A stretch of DNA of 64,000 nt from Rhizobium sp. TH135 (GTDB lineage Bacteria; Pseudomonadota; Alphaproteobacteria; Rhizobiales; Rhizobiaceae), in assembly GCF_002855515.1 (NCBI RefSeq), contig NZ_PKRP01000002.1, forward strand, positions 620,001-684,000, in the 5' to 3' direction. The position numbers and the translations under genes were made by a program. Positions 43,124-52,651 of this stretch are shown piece after piece. Numbering within the stretch: the stretch's first letter is position 1; each line of letters starts with the position of its first letter. Below the pieces are notes generated by a model that saw only the letters and a list, made by a program, of their open reading frames with translations, was not told the DNA's origin and made no database searches.

Positions 43124-44308
43124 ATGCACACGGCACACACCACGGATATCGCACCCGACTGCGCGCCCGATTGGGCGGCGATTGCGGTCGTCATCCTCGG
43201 TGTCACCGCCTTTGCGGTGGGGCAGGGGCTCACCTATCCGCTGATCGCGCTGATCCTCGAAAGCCGGGGTGTCTCCTCCAGCATGGCGGGCTTGAACGCC
43301 TCGGTCTTCGCGCTCGGCCTCGCCTCGTCGACGCTGATGATCGGGACGCTGACGCAGAGGATGCGCGGCGACAGGCTGATCGTCGCCTCGCTGCTCGGCG
43401 TCTCCGTCTGTCTTGCGACCTTCTCGGCTTTCGACCAACTCTGGATCTGGTTCGCCGCCCGCTTCCTGCTCGGCTTCTGCACCAGCATCATCTACACGGT
43501 CTCCGAAGCCTGGCTGAACACCGCCTGTCCGGATCGCCTGCGTGGCCGCGTGTCGGGGGCCTATAGCGCCGGCATGTGTGCAGGCTTTGCAGCAGGTCCG
43601 CTCGCCATTCCACTTGTTGGCATCGAGGATGGCTTCGCCTTTGCGCTCACGGCAGCTTATGTGGCACTCGTCGCCTTCGCCTCGGTCATGCTCGGCCGCT
43701 ATGCCAAGACCAAGCCGGAAGCCTCGGAAGCCGGCGGGCTCCTCACTTTCGTCAAAATGGCGCCGGTCCTCACCCTGATGGTCGTCGCCTTCGGCTTTTC
43801 GGATATCGCGGCGATCTCGATGATCCCGCTCTATTTCGTCGAGCGCGGCTACAGCCAGAATTTCGCGGCCTTCGTCGTCACCATGGTGGCCCTGCCCACG
43901 GCTCTTGCCCAGCCCTTTGTCGGCTGGTTGCTGGATCGACTGTCGCGGCCCGTCATCGCCGTCTCCGGTTCAGCCATCGCCGCCGTCGCCTTCCTTCTTC
44001 TGCCCTTCATGACGTCCCAGGCAGCCCTGCTGATCACCATCTCGATCCTCGGTGCAGCCAGCTTCTCGCTCTACACCGCAGCACTGACGCTGCTCGGAGA
44101 ACGCTTCCGAGGCGGTCTTCTCGTCTCCGGCAGCGCAGTCTTTGCGCTGGCCTACGCGATCGGCAGTGCGGCCGGTTCCGGCACCACGGGCCTCACCATG
44201 GATCTCGTCTCCATCGATGCCGGCCCGGTCTTCGTCGGTCTCTTGATGCTGGTCTTCACCGGCTTCTTCGCCCTCAATCTCATGCGCGTCCGCGCCGCGA
44301 GGCGCTGA
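43124..44308 (+). CDS. Major facilitator superfamily transporter (YcaD-like)
   Basis: The 394-residue protein has twelve hydrophobic segments and a typical MFS layout. TM1 is WAAIAVVILGVTAFAVGQGLTYPL; the inter-helix loop resembles the conserved GxxxDRxGRR region at TLTQRMRGDRLIVAS. TM4-5 carries LLGFCTSIIYTVSEAWLN and GRVSGAYSAGMCAGFAAGPL. The form matches the YcaD/small-molecule efflux subgroup; substrate unknown. ATG 43124 follows GGAGGC. The cysteine-cluster gene begins 4 bp after the stop. Confidence 0.88.
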   Translation: MHTAHTTDIAPDCAPDWAAIAVVILGVTAFAVGQGLTYPLIALILESRGVSSSMAGLNASVFALGLASSTLMIGTLTQRMRGDRLIVASLLGVSVCLATFSAFDQLWIWFAARFLLGFCTSIIYTVSEAWLNTACPDRLRGRVSGAYSAGMCAGFAAGPLAIPLVGIEDGFAFALTAAYVALVAFASVMLGRYAKTKPEASEAGGLLTFVKMAPVLTLMVVAFGFSDIAAISMIPLYFVERGYSQNFAAFVVTMVALPTALAQPFVGWLLDRLSRPVIAVSGSAIAAVAFLLLPFMTSQAALLITISILGAASFSLYTAALTLLGERFRGGLLVSGSAVFALAYAIGSAAGSGTTGLTMDLVSIDAGPVFVGLLMLVFTGFFALNLMRVRAARR

Positions 44309-44312
44309 ACCC

Positions 44313-44654
44313 ATGCTCGAAACCTCTCCGCCCGAGATCTTCGACTGCCAGGCCTGTGGCGCCTGCTGTGCCTATTCCGCAGACTGGCCGCGCTTCTCGC
44401 TGGAAAGCGACGAGGAGATCGCCGCCATTCCCGAAGCGATGATCGCCAAGGACGAGAGCGGCATGAAGTTCGAGAATGGACGCTGTGCAGCACTGACCGG
44501 CGAGGTCGGCAAACATGTCGGCTGCGCCGTCTATCTCGTGCGCCCGCATGTCTGCCGCACCTGCATGCCCGGCGACGAGCAATGCAAGATCGCCCGCGCC
44601 GAGTTCGGCTTTCCGATCGAAGGCCTGCCGGAGCCCGAGGTCTACGAGGCCTGA
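44313..44654 (+). CDS. YkgJ-type cysteine cluster protein
   Basis: The 113-residue protein binds a metal or iron-sulfur cluster through CQACGACC at 12-19 and later cysteines in GRCAAL, VGCAVY and RPHVCRTCMPGDEQC, the YkgJ/UPF0153 pattern. Function unknown. It starts 4 bp after the MFS gene and is probably co-transcribed. Its 3' end lies 3 bp from that of the convergent secreted-protein gene. Confidence 0.85.
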   Translation: MLETSPPEIFDCQACGACCAYSADWPRFSLESDEEIAAIPEAMIAKDESGMKFENGRCAALTGEVGKHVGCAVYLVRPHVCRTCMPGDEQCKIARAEFGFPIEGLPEPEVYEA

Positions 44655-44657
44655 GGT

Positions 44658-44987
44658 TTAAGGGACGGTAATCGTCACCTGGTCGGCCGGTAGTTCGCCA
44701 CCGATTTCCGCTCTCTGGTTCTTCTTGTCATAGACACAGATCGAGCTGACGACCGCATCCGCCCCGACGGCCTTCCCCGTCAGGATCGCGACGCCATAGC
44801 TCTCCGTCCCGAACGGATCGACCACCACCTTCGGCTGTTCGATCCGCCCCTCGGCAAGCGCAGTGCATTTGGCCGCAACATCCTTGGCAAACGCTTCCCA
44901 GGCATCGCCCGACGAGGCGAGCGCCGGTGAGGAAAGGCTGATCAGGGCAAGTGCTGTAGCGGCGAGAAGCGGGCGGGAACGGAACAT
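44658..44987 (-). CDS. Small secreted protein of unknown function
   Basis: This 109-residue protein has a signal peptide (MFRSRPLLAATALALISLSSPALA/S). The mature part contains AKDVAAKCTALAEGRIEQPKVVVDPFGTESYGVAIL and a second Cys in SICVYDKKNQRAEIGG, allowing one disulfide. The ending EIGGELPADQVTITVP is typical of a small family of hypothetical proteins in rhizobia. ATG 44987 follows GAGG; the long open frame upstream crosses the sodB leader and is not coding. Confidence 0.75.
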   Translation of the reverse strand: MFRSRPLLAATALALISLSSPALASSGDAWEAFAKDVAAKCTALAEGRIEQPKVVVDPFGTESYGVAILTGKAVGADAVVSSICVYDKKNQRAEIGGELPADQVTITVP

Positions 44988-45181
44988 GGGGTACCTCGGT
45001 TGGGTGCATCGTGGCGCGGAGCGTCGGCCGGAACGCCAAGTCGCGCAAGTCCAAAAACGGAAGACATTTCTTTCGCTTGAAGGCCGGATTTTGGAAGAGC
45101 GAAGGTTGCCTGAGCGATGTTCCGCACCTATGTTCCCGTCACCTGCCAAAACGCAATCCATTTGCCAAAAGGAGATCTCAC

Positions 45182-45784
45182 ATGGCCTTCGAATTGCCCG
45201 CCCTCCCGTATGCTTACGACTCGCTGGCACCGTTCATGTCGGCTGAAACGCTCGAGTTTCACCACGACAAGCACCACCAGGCCTATGTGACCAACGGCAA
45301 CAACCTCCTGAAGGATTCGGGCCTCGAAGGCCTGTCGCTCGAGGAAGTAGTCAAGCAGTCCTATGGCAAGAATGCCGGCCTCTTCAACAATGCCGGCCAG
45401 CACTACAACCACATCCACTTCTGGAACTGGATGAAGAAGGATGGCGGCGGCAACAAGCTTCCTGGCAAGCTGCAGGCTGCAGTCGACAGCGACCTCGGCG
45501 GCTACGACAAGTTCAAGGCCGATTTCGTCGCTGCCGGCACCACCCAGTTCGGCTCCGGCTGGGCCTGGCTCTCCGTCAAGGACGGCAAGCTCGAAATCTC
45601 CAAGACCCCGAACGGCGAAAGCCCGCTGATCCACGGCGCATCGCCGATCCTCGGCGTCGACGTCTGGGAACACTCCTATTACATCGACTACCGCAACGCG
45701 CGCCCGAAGTACCTCGAAGCCTTCGTCGACAGCCTGATCAACTGGGATTACGTCCTGGAAATGTACGAAGCCGCGACGAAGTAA
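45182..45784 (+). CDS. sodB: Superoxide dismutase, Fe/Mn family (Fe-type residues)
   Basis: The 200-residue enzyme removes superoxide in the cytoplasm. Metal ligands by alignment to the family are H27 (LEFHHDKHHQAYV), H77 (NNAGQHYNHIHFWNWM), and D and H in GVDVWEHSYYIDY. Gln73 at the NAGQ position, where Mn-SODs have Gly, favours an iron enzyme. GSGWAWL is also conserved. ATG 45182 follows AAAAGGAG; the 57 in-frame codons upstream belong to the leader. It is monocistronic, closed by a strong terminator. Confidence 0.94.
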   Translation: MAFELPALPYAYDSLAPFMSAETLEFHHDKHHQAYVTNGNNLLKDSGLEGLSLEEVVKQSYGKNAGLFNNAGQHYNHIHFWNWMKKDGGGNKLPGKLQAAVDSDLGGYDKFKADFVAAGTTQFGSGWAWLSVKDGKLEISKTPNGESPLIHGASPILGVDVWEHSYYIDYRNARPKYLEAFVDSLINWDYVLEMYEAATK

Positions 45785-45808
45785 TCGTCCAGCACAATTC
45801 GCTTTTTG

Positions 45809-45837
45809 ACGCCCGGTGCCTCGCACCGGGCGTTTTT
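45809..45837 (+). terminator. Rho-independent terminator of sodB
   Basis: ACGCCCGGTGC and GCACCGGGCGT form a perfect 11-bp stem with loop CTC, then TTTTT. Confidence 0.92.
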
Positions 45838-45931
45838 CGTTTCAGACGCGGGCAGACATTCTGCAAATGGAACCATCCGGCATTCGCAACGTTTCTTCGG
45901 CAACACCACGAACAACGGAAAGGGTTTCACC

Positions 45932-46339
45932 ATGGCGTCTTCCAACCTCCAGGCAGAACTTCGTGAACTGCGCGAACAGATGAATGATCTCAAGGACATG
46001 ATCAGCCGCGAAGCAGGCCGCAGCAGCCGCAACGTGCGCAACCGCGCCTCCGAAGCGCTGGACGAAGCAGGCCGCGCGGCCTCTTCCGTCACCGGCTACG
46101 ATCGCGATGACATCCGCAACCGCGCATCTGACGTGGTCAACGGCGCAACCCGCACGGCCCATGTCGTGGCTGACTATGCCCGCGAAGGCGCAGACACGGT
46201 CGCTGGCGTCGTTCGCCGTCATCCGGCTGCCGCCACCTCGGCTGGCCTGATCACGCTCGGCATCGTCGGCGGTGTCGTCGGTTACCTGCTTGCCAATTCC
46301 ACTCCGCCGGCCCGTGACAGCCGCTGGCGCTGGAACTGA
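45932..46339 (+). CDS. DUF883/ElaB-YqjD-like membrane-anchored protein
   Basis: The 135-residue protein starts with a charged coiled-coil region (LQAELRELREQMNDLKDMI). An Arg/Ala-rich helical middle follows, then a single C-terminal membrane segment AGLITLGIVGGVVGYLLA with a short tail. This is the layout of ElaB/YqjD/DUF883 proteins, tail-anchored and linked to stationary phase and ribosome or stress contacts in enterobacteria. Assignment is by layout. ATG 45932 follows AAAGGG. A DUF2188-like gene follows 8 bp later. Confidence 0.72.
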   Translation: MASSNLQAELRELREQMNDLKDMISREAGRSSRNVRNRASEALDEAGRAASSVTGYDRDDIRNRASDVVNGATRTAHVVADYAREGADTVAGVVRRHPAAATSAGLITLGIVGGVVGYLLANSTPPARDSRWRWN

Positions 46340-46347
46340 GACCAGCC

Positions 46348-46605
46348 ATGGTCAAGGTGACCTATCACGTCGTGGAACATGACGAAGGTTATGCCTACCG
46401 TTTGGGCAACGTCTATTCGGAACCATACCCGACGCACGACGAAGCGGTGGCTGCAGCCCGCAAAGCCGCAGGCGCCCAGCAACTGACCGATGGCGATGCC
46501 GAAATCAGCTGGCAGAATGCCGAAGGCGAGTGGATCCACGAACATGCGGACGGTGCGGACCGCCCCATGACGGACGTCGTCGATGATGTCGAAGACGACC
46601 GGTAA
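46348..46605 (+). CDS. DUF2188-like small protein
   Basis: The 85-residue protein has YHVVEHDEGYAYRLGNVYSEPYPTHDEAVAAARKAA. This is the short beta-strand/helix pattern of DUF2188 (YHVVP..GGWAVK..GA.R.....T..EA...A). The C-terminus is very acidic. It is small, cytoplasmic and of unknown function. It is probably in one unit with the preceding membrane-anchored gene; a terminator lies 29 bp downstream. Confidence 0.7.
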   Translation: MVKVTYHVVEHDEGYAYRLGNVYSEPYPTHDEAVAAARKAAGAQQLTDGDAEISWQNAEGEWIHEHADGADRPMTDVVDDVEDDR

Positions 46606-46634
46606 GCCTGATCGTTTTTGAGTTCAGGCCAACG

Positions 46635-46668
46635 GAAAGCCCGTGGCGCAAGCCGCGGGCTTTCTCAT
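46635..46668. terminator. Terminator between DUF2188-like gene and the haem-type chemoreceptor
   Basis: GAAAGCCCGTGGC and GCCGCGGGCTTTC pair over 13 positions (one G-U) around GCAA, followed by TCATTTTA. It lies between convergent genes and can serve both. Confidence 0.85.
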
Positions 46669-46693
46669 TTTAATGTGCCGACTATGACGCCTG

Positions 46694-48538
46694 TCACGCG
46701 GCCCGGCGGTGTCCGTCACTTTTTGATGGCAGCTTGAAACGCTGGATCATCTGGCTGAGCGAGCCAGCCTCTGTAGCAAGCCTGTTTGCTTCATTGCTCG
46801 ACTGTTCGGAGACCTGTGCGTTCTGCTGGGTGACGATGTCGAGTGTGTCGACCGCCCCGCCGATATCGCGCAGATTGCTCGCCTGATCCTGGGTGAAGTC
46901 GGCGATCGCGTCCATGTGCTCGTTCATCGTCTGGATCAGGGCCCCGATTTCCAGCAAGGTCTCACCCGTCCCATGCACGAGGCGCACGCCGTTCTCCACC
47001 TGAGACGTGGAGTTCTGGATCAGTGTCTTGATCTCCTTTGCCGCATTCGCAGAACGCTGGGCGAGCTCGCGGACCTCCTGGGCCACCACAGCGAAACCCT
47101 TGCCGGCTTCGCCAGCACGGGCGGCCTCGACACCGGCATTCAGTGCCAGGAGGTTGGTCTGGAAGGCAATCTCGTCAATCACGCCAATGATGTTGGAGAT
47201 CTGCTGGGCGCTTTCCTCGATGCGATGCATCGCCTCTTCCGCCTCGGTCACCACCTTGCCGGAGGTGAGCGCGCTGCCATTGGCCTTCTTGGCAACGGTC
47301 TGCGCTTCCGCCACCCGCTGGTTGGCGGCAGCAACGGTCGCGTTGATTTCCTTCAGCGACGCGGCGGTCTGCTCAAGCGATGCCGCCTGGCTTTCGGTTC
47401 GGCGGGCGAGGTCCCGTGCGCCACCGGCGATGGTCGCGCTACCACCATCGATAATCCCTGCCGTCTGGCGGATCATGTCCATCGTGGCTGCAAGTTCTCG
47501 AACAGACGAGTTGAAGTCATGCCGCAGCGCCTCGAAGCTCTCGGCAAAGGGCTGCTCGATCTGGAAGGCGAGATCACCGGTCGCGAGACGACGAAGCCCG
47601 CCGGCAAGTCCGGCCGTGGCCACACGCAGCCGTTCGGCCGCCTCGTCCTCGGCGCGGCGCTCGACTTCGAGACGGTGCGCCTCGGCCTTTTGCCGGGCCT
47701 GGTCCGCTTCGGATTCCAAGGCCTTGTTGCGTCGCAGATTGTCACGGAAGACTTCGAGCGCTCGGGCCATGATACCAAGCTCGTCGCGCCGCTCGCGATT
47801 TTCGATCTCGATGTCGAGGTGACCGCCCGCAAGCTTTTCCGTCGCCTGGGTCAGGTTGCGAAGCGGGTTGATGGCCGTGATGCGCAGCATGGCGACCACG
47901 AGTGCGATCATCAGGCCGATCGCGCCGGCGCCCATCCACACCCGCGTCCAGACATTGTCGCGCCAGGCGGCGAGTTCCGGGGCCAGATTGACCTCGGCGC
48001 TGTAGACGCCGATGACCTCTCCTGGCTGGATATTCATCTGTGCGGTATGACAGGCCGCGCACTTCTCGTCCGAAGCGCTGCCCTGTCCCAGCACGACCGG
48101 GCGGGTCATGCGGAAAGTCTCGCCTTCAAGACTGTTCAGCGTCTGCAGCTTGTCGATCGTCTGTTGGTCGAGCGCGTCACGGGGGCTCTCGAACTCGGTT
48201 TCTCCTTGCGCCCTCTGGAAGTCGATGACCTTCGGGCCCATCACCAGCCAGATCTTGACGCTGCCGCCGGCATTGGAGAACTGCTCCATCGTCCCATCGA
48301 GCGTCTCGATTGCCGGATCGTCTTCGCCAACTTCCTTGCGGTTCAACATGGCCTGCGTATGCACGGACTCAAGCATATCAAGTGCAGCGTCGCCGCGCAT
48401 GGCCGCCTTGTCCGTCAGGCTCAGCCGCTCGGCGGAAATTTCATAGGCTGCGGTGCCTGCCTGTATGGCGGCCACCGCGATCCCGATCCCGAGCACCATC
48501 TGCACCGAGAGCGGTATTTTCTTCAACGAATTCAGCAT
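46694..48538 (-). CDS. Methyl-accepting chemotaxis protein with haem c (CxxCH) periplasmic sensor
   Basis: The 614-residue receptor has TM1 at about 12-32 and TM2 at about 199-220. The periplasmic region between them contains C160-A-A-C163-H164, a covalent haem c site, in a domain resembling DUF3365/Tll0287-like haem sensors. HAMP (about 221-275) and a signalling domain with tip [33 protein letters not shown] follow. It probably reports redox state, oxygen or NO to chemotaxis. The start is ATG 48538 (GGGA 6-7 nt upstream), with ATG 48550 possible. No pentapeptide tether is present. Confidence 0.88.
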   Translation of the reverse strand: MLNSLKKIPLSVQMVLGIGIAVAAIQAGTAAYEISAERLSLTDKAAMRGDAALDMLESVHTQAMLNRKEVGEDDPAIETLDGTMEQFSNAGGSVKIWLVMGPKVIDFQRAQGETEFESPRDALDQQTIDKLQTLNSLEGETFRMTRPVVLGQGSASDEKCAACHTAQMNIQPGEVIGVYSAEVNLAPELAAWRDNVWTRVWMGAGAIGLMIALVVAMLRITAINPLRNLTQATEKLAGGHLDIEIENRERRDELGIMARALEVFRDNLRRNKALESEADQARQKAEAHRLEVERRAEDEAAERLRVATAGLAGGLRRLATGDLAFQIEQPFAESFEALRHDFNSSVRELAATMDMIRQTAGIIDGGSATIAGGARDLARRTESQAASLEQTAASLKEINATVAAANQRVAEAQTVAKKANGSALTSGKVVTEAEEAMHRIEESAQQISNIIGVIDEIAFQTNLLALNAGVEAARAGEAGKGFAVVAQEVRELAQRSANAAKEIKTLIQNSTSQVENGVRLVHGTGETLLEIGALIQTMNEHMDAIADFTQDQASNLRDIGGAVDTLDIVTQQNAQVSEQSSNEANRLATEAGSLSQMIQRFKLPSKSDGHRRAA

Positions 48539-48712
48539 AGTTTGTCCCATCCCCACGGCCGCTGGTACGGCCCCGTCAATCGCGGCAGGATGGCGAAATA
48601 TCGTTAATTCTTTGAGCAAGAACCGCTAAATTTTGCAGTATTTCTTAAAGCCTCATTGAGGATAAAGACACGCCTGCGGGAGGCCGCCGGGCTTCGCAGC
48701 CCGGCCTTGAAA

Positions 48713-50719
48713 TCAAAATTCCGTCCAGTCCTGCTTTGCCGGTTCGGCGGGTGCCGCAGACCCCATGCCGAATGCCCGGCCGAGTTTGCCGGCCAGTGCC
48801 CGGGCAGGTGAGGGGGCCGGGTTATGCGAAGCGGAAGCCGCGGCCGGCTGACGGAGAGCAGGCTGGCGAGCAGGGGCGGGTGAAGGTGCGGCTACACGAT
48901 GCTGCGTCATTTTCCCTGCAGGTGCTGCAACAGACTGGCCAAGCCGGAACTGCGCAAGCAGCGTGTTCAGCGAGTCTGCTTCCGCTGCCAGCGTATGCGA
49001 GGCGGCCGTCTGCTCCTCGACCATGGCCGCATTCTGCTGCGTGCCCTGGTCCATGGCGGTGACGGCGAGATTGATCTCCTGCAAGCCGGTCGACTGTTCG
49101 CGCGCCGCAACCACGATCGCGCCAACGTGGTGGCTGATTTCCTGCACCGCGCTGACGATCTTCTCGAGTTCCGTGCCGGTCTCACCGACGAGTGCCACGC
49201 CATTGCCGACCTGAGCGGTCGATTTCGAGATCAGCGCCTTGATCTCCTTTGCGGCATTGGCTGAGCGCTGAGCGAGCTCCCGCACTTCCTGGGCAACGAC
49301 CGCAAAGCCCTTCCCCGCCTCTCCGGCGCGCGCAGCCTCGACGCCCGCATTCAGCGCCAGCAGATTGGTCTGGAAGGCAATATCCTCGATCACGCCGATG
49401 ATGTTGGAGATCGACTGGGAAGACTGCTCGATCTCGGTCATGGCAGACACGGCATTGCGCACGACCTCGCCGGAGCGCTCGGCGCCGGACCGCGTGCTCT
49501 CGACCAGCTGCCCGACATCTTCGGCGCGCTTGGCGGTGTCGCGCACGGTCTTGGTGACCTGCTCGACGGCGGCAGCGGTTTCCTCGACAGAGGCCGCCTG
49601 TTGCTCGGTCCGCTTTGCAAGATCGTCGGCCGAAGAGCGGATCTCGGCCGCGCCGGCATGGATCGCCTGCGCATTGGCACCCACTGTTCTCAGCGCCGCA
49701 TGCAACTTCTCGAGCGACTCGTTGAAGTTCCCCCGCAGGCTGTCGAGATGCGGCGCGAAGGCTTTCTCCAGGCGAAACACCACGTCACCGTCGGACAGCG
49801 CCGAAAGCCCCTGTGCCAGTTCGGTCATGGCAAAGCGGACTTCCTCGGCCTCGCAGGCCTTTTCGGCTTCCGCCCGCTGACGGTCGGCCTCGGCCTGTTC
49901 GCGCAGGGTGCGGCGCTCGTCGGACATGCGCGCGCTCTCGATCGCGGCATCCTTGAAGACCAGCACGGCCTTGGCCATGCGGCCCACTTCATCGCCACGG
50001 TCGACAGCCGGCACATCCACGGCGTGGTCGCCGGCTGCGAGCCGCGTCATGGCATTGGTCATGCCGGTGATCGGCGTGACGATAGAACGGGCAAGCAGCC
50101 AGATCAGGCCGACGGCAAACACACCGGCAACACCGGCACCCAGCACCAGCGCCAGTTCCAGCGCCAAGTGTGCAGCCTCGAGCCGCGCGCGGGTCGCAGC
50201 CGTTTCGGTGGCCAGCACGCCCTTGATATCCGTGGCGGCAGCCCGGAACGTATCGAGGGCACCGGTCGCGTCAGAGGTGCCGATCGCGGCGATGTCTTCA
50301 ACGGCTGTCTTCCCCGCCTTGCGGGCGGCGATCTGTGGATCGGCCACTTTGGTGGCATAGGCGTCTGCGGCAGCGCGCATGGCATCCAAACGCGCGGTGA
50401 GCGCGCTGTCATTGCCGGCAAGCGTGCGGGCTTCGGCAAGGGCGGCCTCGAGCGCCTTACGCTCTGTCGCAACCGCCGCCAGCGTGCTTTCGCTGCCGAA
50501 CAGCAGATAGCCGCGTTCGTTGGCCGCCTGCTCGGCCATGGCAGTGGTCGCCGCATCGACGAGGTTGACGATGCGTTGTGCCCGGTCCTGTTCGATCAGC
50601 GTGGTCTTTGCCGTATAAGCCTGGACGAAGACGACGACAGAGGCCAGGAAACATCCGGCCATAATGGTGCAAAAGGTAAGGATCAGCTTCTTGCTGAGAG
50701 AAAGGTTGTTGAGAAACAT
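48713..50719 (-). CDS. Methyl-accepting chemotaxis protein with CHASE3-like sensor and C-terminal pentapeptide
   Basis: The 668-residue receptor has TM1 at about 12-34, a helical periplasmic domain (about 35-185) with [12 protein letters not shown] typical of CHASE3, and TM2 at about 190-212. HAMP and a signalling domain with tip [33 protein letters not shown] follow. A Pro/Ala-rich flexible tail ends DWTEF, close to the NWETF pentapeptide that tethers CheR/CheB. ATG 50719 is chosen because the cytoplasmic/TM1 N-terminus starts there; an ATG at 50818 would add 33 atypical residues. Confidence 0.88.
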   Translation of the reverse strand: MFLNNLSLSKKLILTFCTIMAGCFLASVVVFVQAYTAKTTLIEQDRAQRIVNLVDAATTAMAEQAANERGYLLFGSESTLAAVATERKALEAALAEARTLAGNDSALTARLDAMRAAADAYATKVADPQIAARKAGKTAVEDIAAIGTSDATGALDTFRAAATDIKGVLATETAATRARLEAAHLALELALVLGAGVAGVFAVGLIWLLARSIVTPITGMTNAMTRLAAGDHAVDVPAVDRGDEVGRMAKAVLVFKDAAIESARMSDERRTLREQAEADRQRAEAEKACEAEEVRFAMTELAQGLSALSDGDVVFRLEKAFAPHLDSLRGNFNESLEKLHAALRTVGANAQAIHAGAAEIRSSADDLAKRTEQQAASVEETAAAVEQVTKTVRDTAKRAEDVGQLVESTRSGAERSGEVVRNAVSAMTEIEQSSQSISNIIGVIEDIAFQTNLLALNAGVEAARAGEAGKGFAVVAQEVRELAQRSANAAKEIKALISKSTAQVGNGVALVGETGTELEKIVSAVQEISHHVGAIVVAAREQSTGLQEINLAVTAMDQGTQQNAAMVEEQTAASHTLAAEADSLNTLLAQFRLGQSVAAPAGKMTQHRVAAPSPAPARQPALRQPAAASASHNPAPSPARALAGKLGRAFGMGSAAPAEPAKQDWTEF

Positions 50720-50944
50720 GTCGTGACTTTCGGGCGCGCGAAATGGGCAGACGGCCGGAGACCCGGCGTCGCGATGCAGCGGTGACATGATCCGTTCGGG
50801 CGTTTGCGTCTCCGTCATGGAGCGCTCAGGGGGACACCGGAAACGACCGATCAGCCGGGATCCTCTTCGAAACGATTTTACAAGCCGTTACCAGATCATC
50901 CGCGAATTTGCCTGATGCGTGAATTTCGATCGCAAACGCAACTG

Positions 50945-51979
50945 TTACGGTTGGTCCTGCGTCGCCACCTTGTTCGTAACGACCAGCAGGATGTTGAGAT
51001 CGTTCGAGGGATAATAGTCCTTGGCGCGCATTTCGAAGGTGGTCGGCCCTGTCTTCTTCACGCCTTCCCCGCAGAAGCTGACGATCGAATCCTCATTCAG
51101 CTTGTCGACGGTCAGGTGGAAGTCGCCGATCGGCCCGTACCAGTTGTTTCCGGTCGTCAGGATGTAGGAGAGCCATTGTTCGAAATAATAGACGCCGGCA
51201 TCGGGGTTCTGCTTCTTTTCGAGCTTGATCGCGGCGTTGAGGAAGTCTTCGTCGACACAGTAGCGCTTCTGGTAGTCGGCATAGGAATCGGAAGGCTTGC
51301 CGTCCCACATGAAGACGAGACCAGCGCTTCCGCCGACGCTCGGGCGATAGCGGTGCTCGACCTCGACCTCGGCACCGGCCGGGAAGGTCGTCTCCCACCA
51401 GTAGATGGATTCAAGCTCCCAGACGGGAACGTATTCCGGCTCGGATGTGCCGCCCATCCCGTAGTTCAGGTCGACGATCAGTCCCTTGGCCAGCCAGCCC
51501 TTGATTACATCGGGCTCCAGCGTCTTCAGCGCTTCCGTCGTCTCCTTCAGAAGCGGCTGCAGCGGGATCTCCTGTTCTTCGACATCAGCGGTAAAGTCGA
51601 TGCCGCGCACCAGCACGCGCTGCTGCAGGTTCGGCTCGATCGCCTCACCGTCCTGGACCACGGAGAAGTCCATGAAGTTGTCGCTCTGCTCGTCCGGCAC
51701 CGCCGACATGATCTCCACCGGCCCGCCGATCTTCGGCATGGGGAAGGCGACGATGGTGTTGACCGGCTTGTCGCTGGTGTTGCGGTAGAGATATTTCACC
51801 TCCACCTTTTCCGGCGAGATGTAGAGATCTTCCTTCGCCATGGTGATCTCTTCGCTGCGCGTGAACACCAGGCCGCCTGCCTCGAGAGTGGCCATGGAAT
51901 CGTTTGCCATCGTGGACGTGGCGGCAAGAGCCTGGAAAGCGCAGGCGAAAATCAGTTTGGCAGTCGTCGACGTCGTCAC
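50945..51979 (-). CDS. DUF4424 secreted protein
   Basis: The 344-residue protein has a signal peptide ending near TMA/N. The family form is seen in DSMATLEAGGLVFTRSEEITMAKEDLYIS, VKYLYRNTSDKPVNTIVAFPMPKIGG, and a C-terminal beta-rich part with FHLTVDKLNEDSIVSFCGEGVKKTGPTTFEMRAKDYYP. DUF4424 proteins occur in proteobacterial periplasm with no assigned role. It is not obviously in an operon; bioY's terminator separates it from the upstream unit. Confidence 0.82.
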   Translation of the reverse strand: MTTSTTAKLIFACAFQALAATSTMANDSMATLEAGGLVFTRSEEITMAKEDLYISPEKVEVKYLYRNTSDKPVNTIVAFPMPKIGGPVEIMSAVPDEQSDNFMDFSVVQDGEAIEPNLQQRVLVRGIDFTADVEEQEIPLQPLLKETTEALKTLEPDVIKGWLAKGLIVDLNYGMGGTSEPEYVPVWELESIYWWETTFPAGAEVEVEHRYRPSVGGSAGLVFMWDGKPSDSYADYQKRYCVDEDFLNAAIKLEKKQNPDAGVYYFEQWLSYILTTGNNWYGPIGDFHLTVDKLNEDSIVSFCGEGVKKTGPTTFEMRAKDYYPSNDLNILLVVTNKVATQDQP

Positions 51980-52008
51980 GGTTCAAATCCCCCAGAACCC
52001 AAAACGGA

Positions 52009-52033
52009 AAATGCCACCTTAGCGGTGGCATTT
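52009..52033 (-). terminator. Rho-independent terminator of bioMNY
   Basis: AAATGCCACC and GGTGGCATTT form a 10-bp stem around TTAGC. On the minus strand the stem runs into TTTTCCGTTTT. It lies 28 bp after the bioY stop. Confidence 0.85.
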
Positions 52034-52060
52034 CGATTCTTGAACGACGCTTTCTGGGTG

Positions 52061-52624
52061 TTACGCGCGAGCCGGCAGAAGCGGATAGCCAACGATCACG
52101 GCGCGGGCTGCAAGTGTCGCGATCGCGGCCTTGACCAGATCGCCCGGGATGAAGGCGAGCGAGCCGAGGACCACCTTGTCGAAAGGCGTGCCGGCCACGA
52201 CCGAGAGCCACGGCATGCCGCAGAGATAGACGATACCTATACCGCCGACGACGCTGGCGACGAAGAAGCCGGTCATCTGCTTGACGGCCGACTGGCCCTC
52301 GCGCACGAGCTTTTCCGCGAGGAAGCCGGTGACGAAGGCACCGATGATCCAGCCGAAGATATAGCCGCCGGTCGGCCCCATCAGCACGTTGAGACCGCCG
52401 CGACCGCCCGACAGCACGGGAAGGCCGACGGCGACGAGCACGACGAGCAGCGCGTAAGACAGCGCTCCGCGCTTGGCACCGATGATGCAGCCGGCGAGCA
52501 TGACGCCCATCGACTGGGCCGTGATCGGAACCGGCAGCAGCGGGATCGGCACGGGCGGAATGAAGCCGAGCACGATGATGATGGCGGTGAACAGTGCGGC
52601 GAGCACTAGGTCTCTGGTGGTCAT
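52061..52624 (-). CDS. bioY: Biotin transporter substrate-binding subunit BioY
   Basis: BioY is the membrane S-component that binds biotin in energy-coupling-factor transporters. The 187-residue protein has six hydrophobic segments and the family motifs PVPIPLLPVPITAQSMGVMLAG, LLVVLVAVGLPVLSGGRGGLNVLMGPTGGYIFGW, and FIPGDLVKAAIATLAAR near the end. It is last in bioMNY. Biotin-regulator (BioR) sites were looked for upstream of bioM and not found. Confidence 0.94.
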   Translation of the reverse strand: MTTRDLVLAALFTAIIIVLGFIPPVPIPLLPVPITAQSMGVMLAGCIIGAKRGALSYALLVVLVAVGLPVLSGGRGGLNVLMGPTGGYIFGWIIGAFVTGFLAEKLVREGQSAVKQMTGFFVASVVGGIGIVYLCGMPWLSVVAGTPFDKVVLGSLAFIPGDLVKAAIATLAARAVIVGYPLLPARA

Positions 52625-52651
52625 GAAAGGTCCCCGAAAAAGATCGCCCCG

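Noticed and set aside
41066-43438. 790-residue open frame on the minus strand across dxs and the start of the MFS gene
   Set aside because: It is antisense to dxs, whose motifs are unambiguous. The translation is low-complexity His/Gly/Asp/Arg-rich, as expected from a shadow frame in GC-rich DNA.
45011-45181. N-terminal extension of superoxide dismutase
   Set aside because: The family N-terminus begins at MAFELP (45182), with a strong ribosome site directly upstream; the upstream in-frame codons are leader sequence.
50804-52609. 601-residue plus-strand open frame over DUF4424 and bioY
   Set aside because: It is antisense to two recognised genes and crosses the bioMNY terminator.
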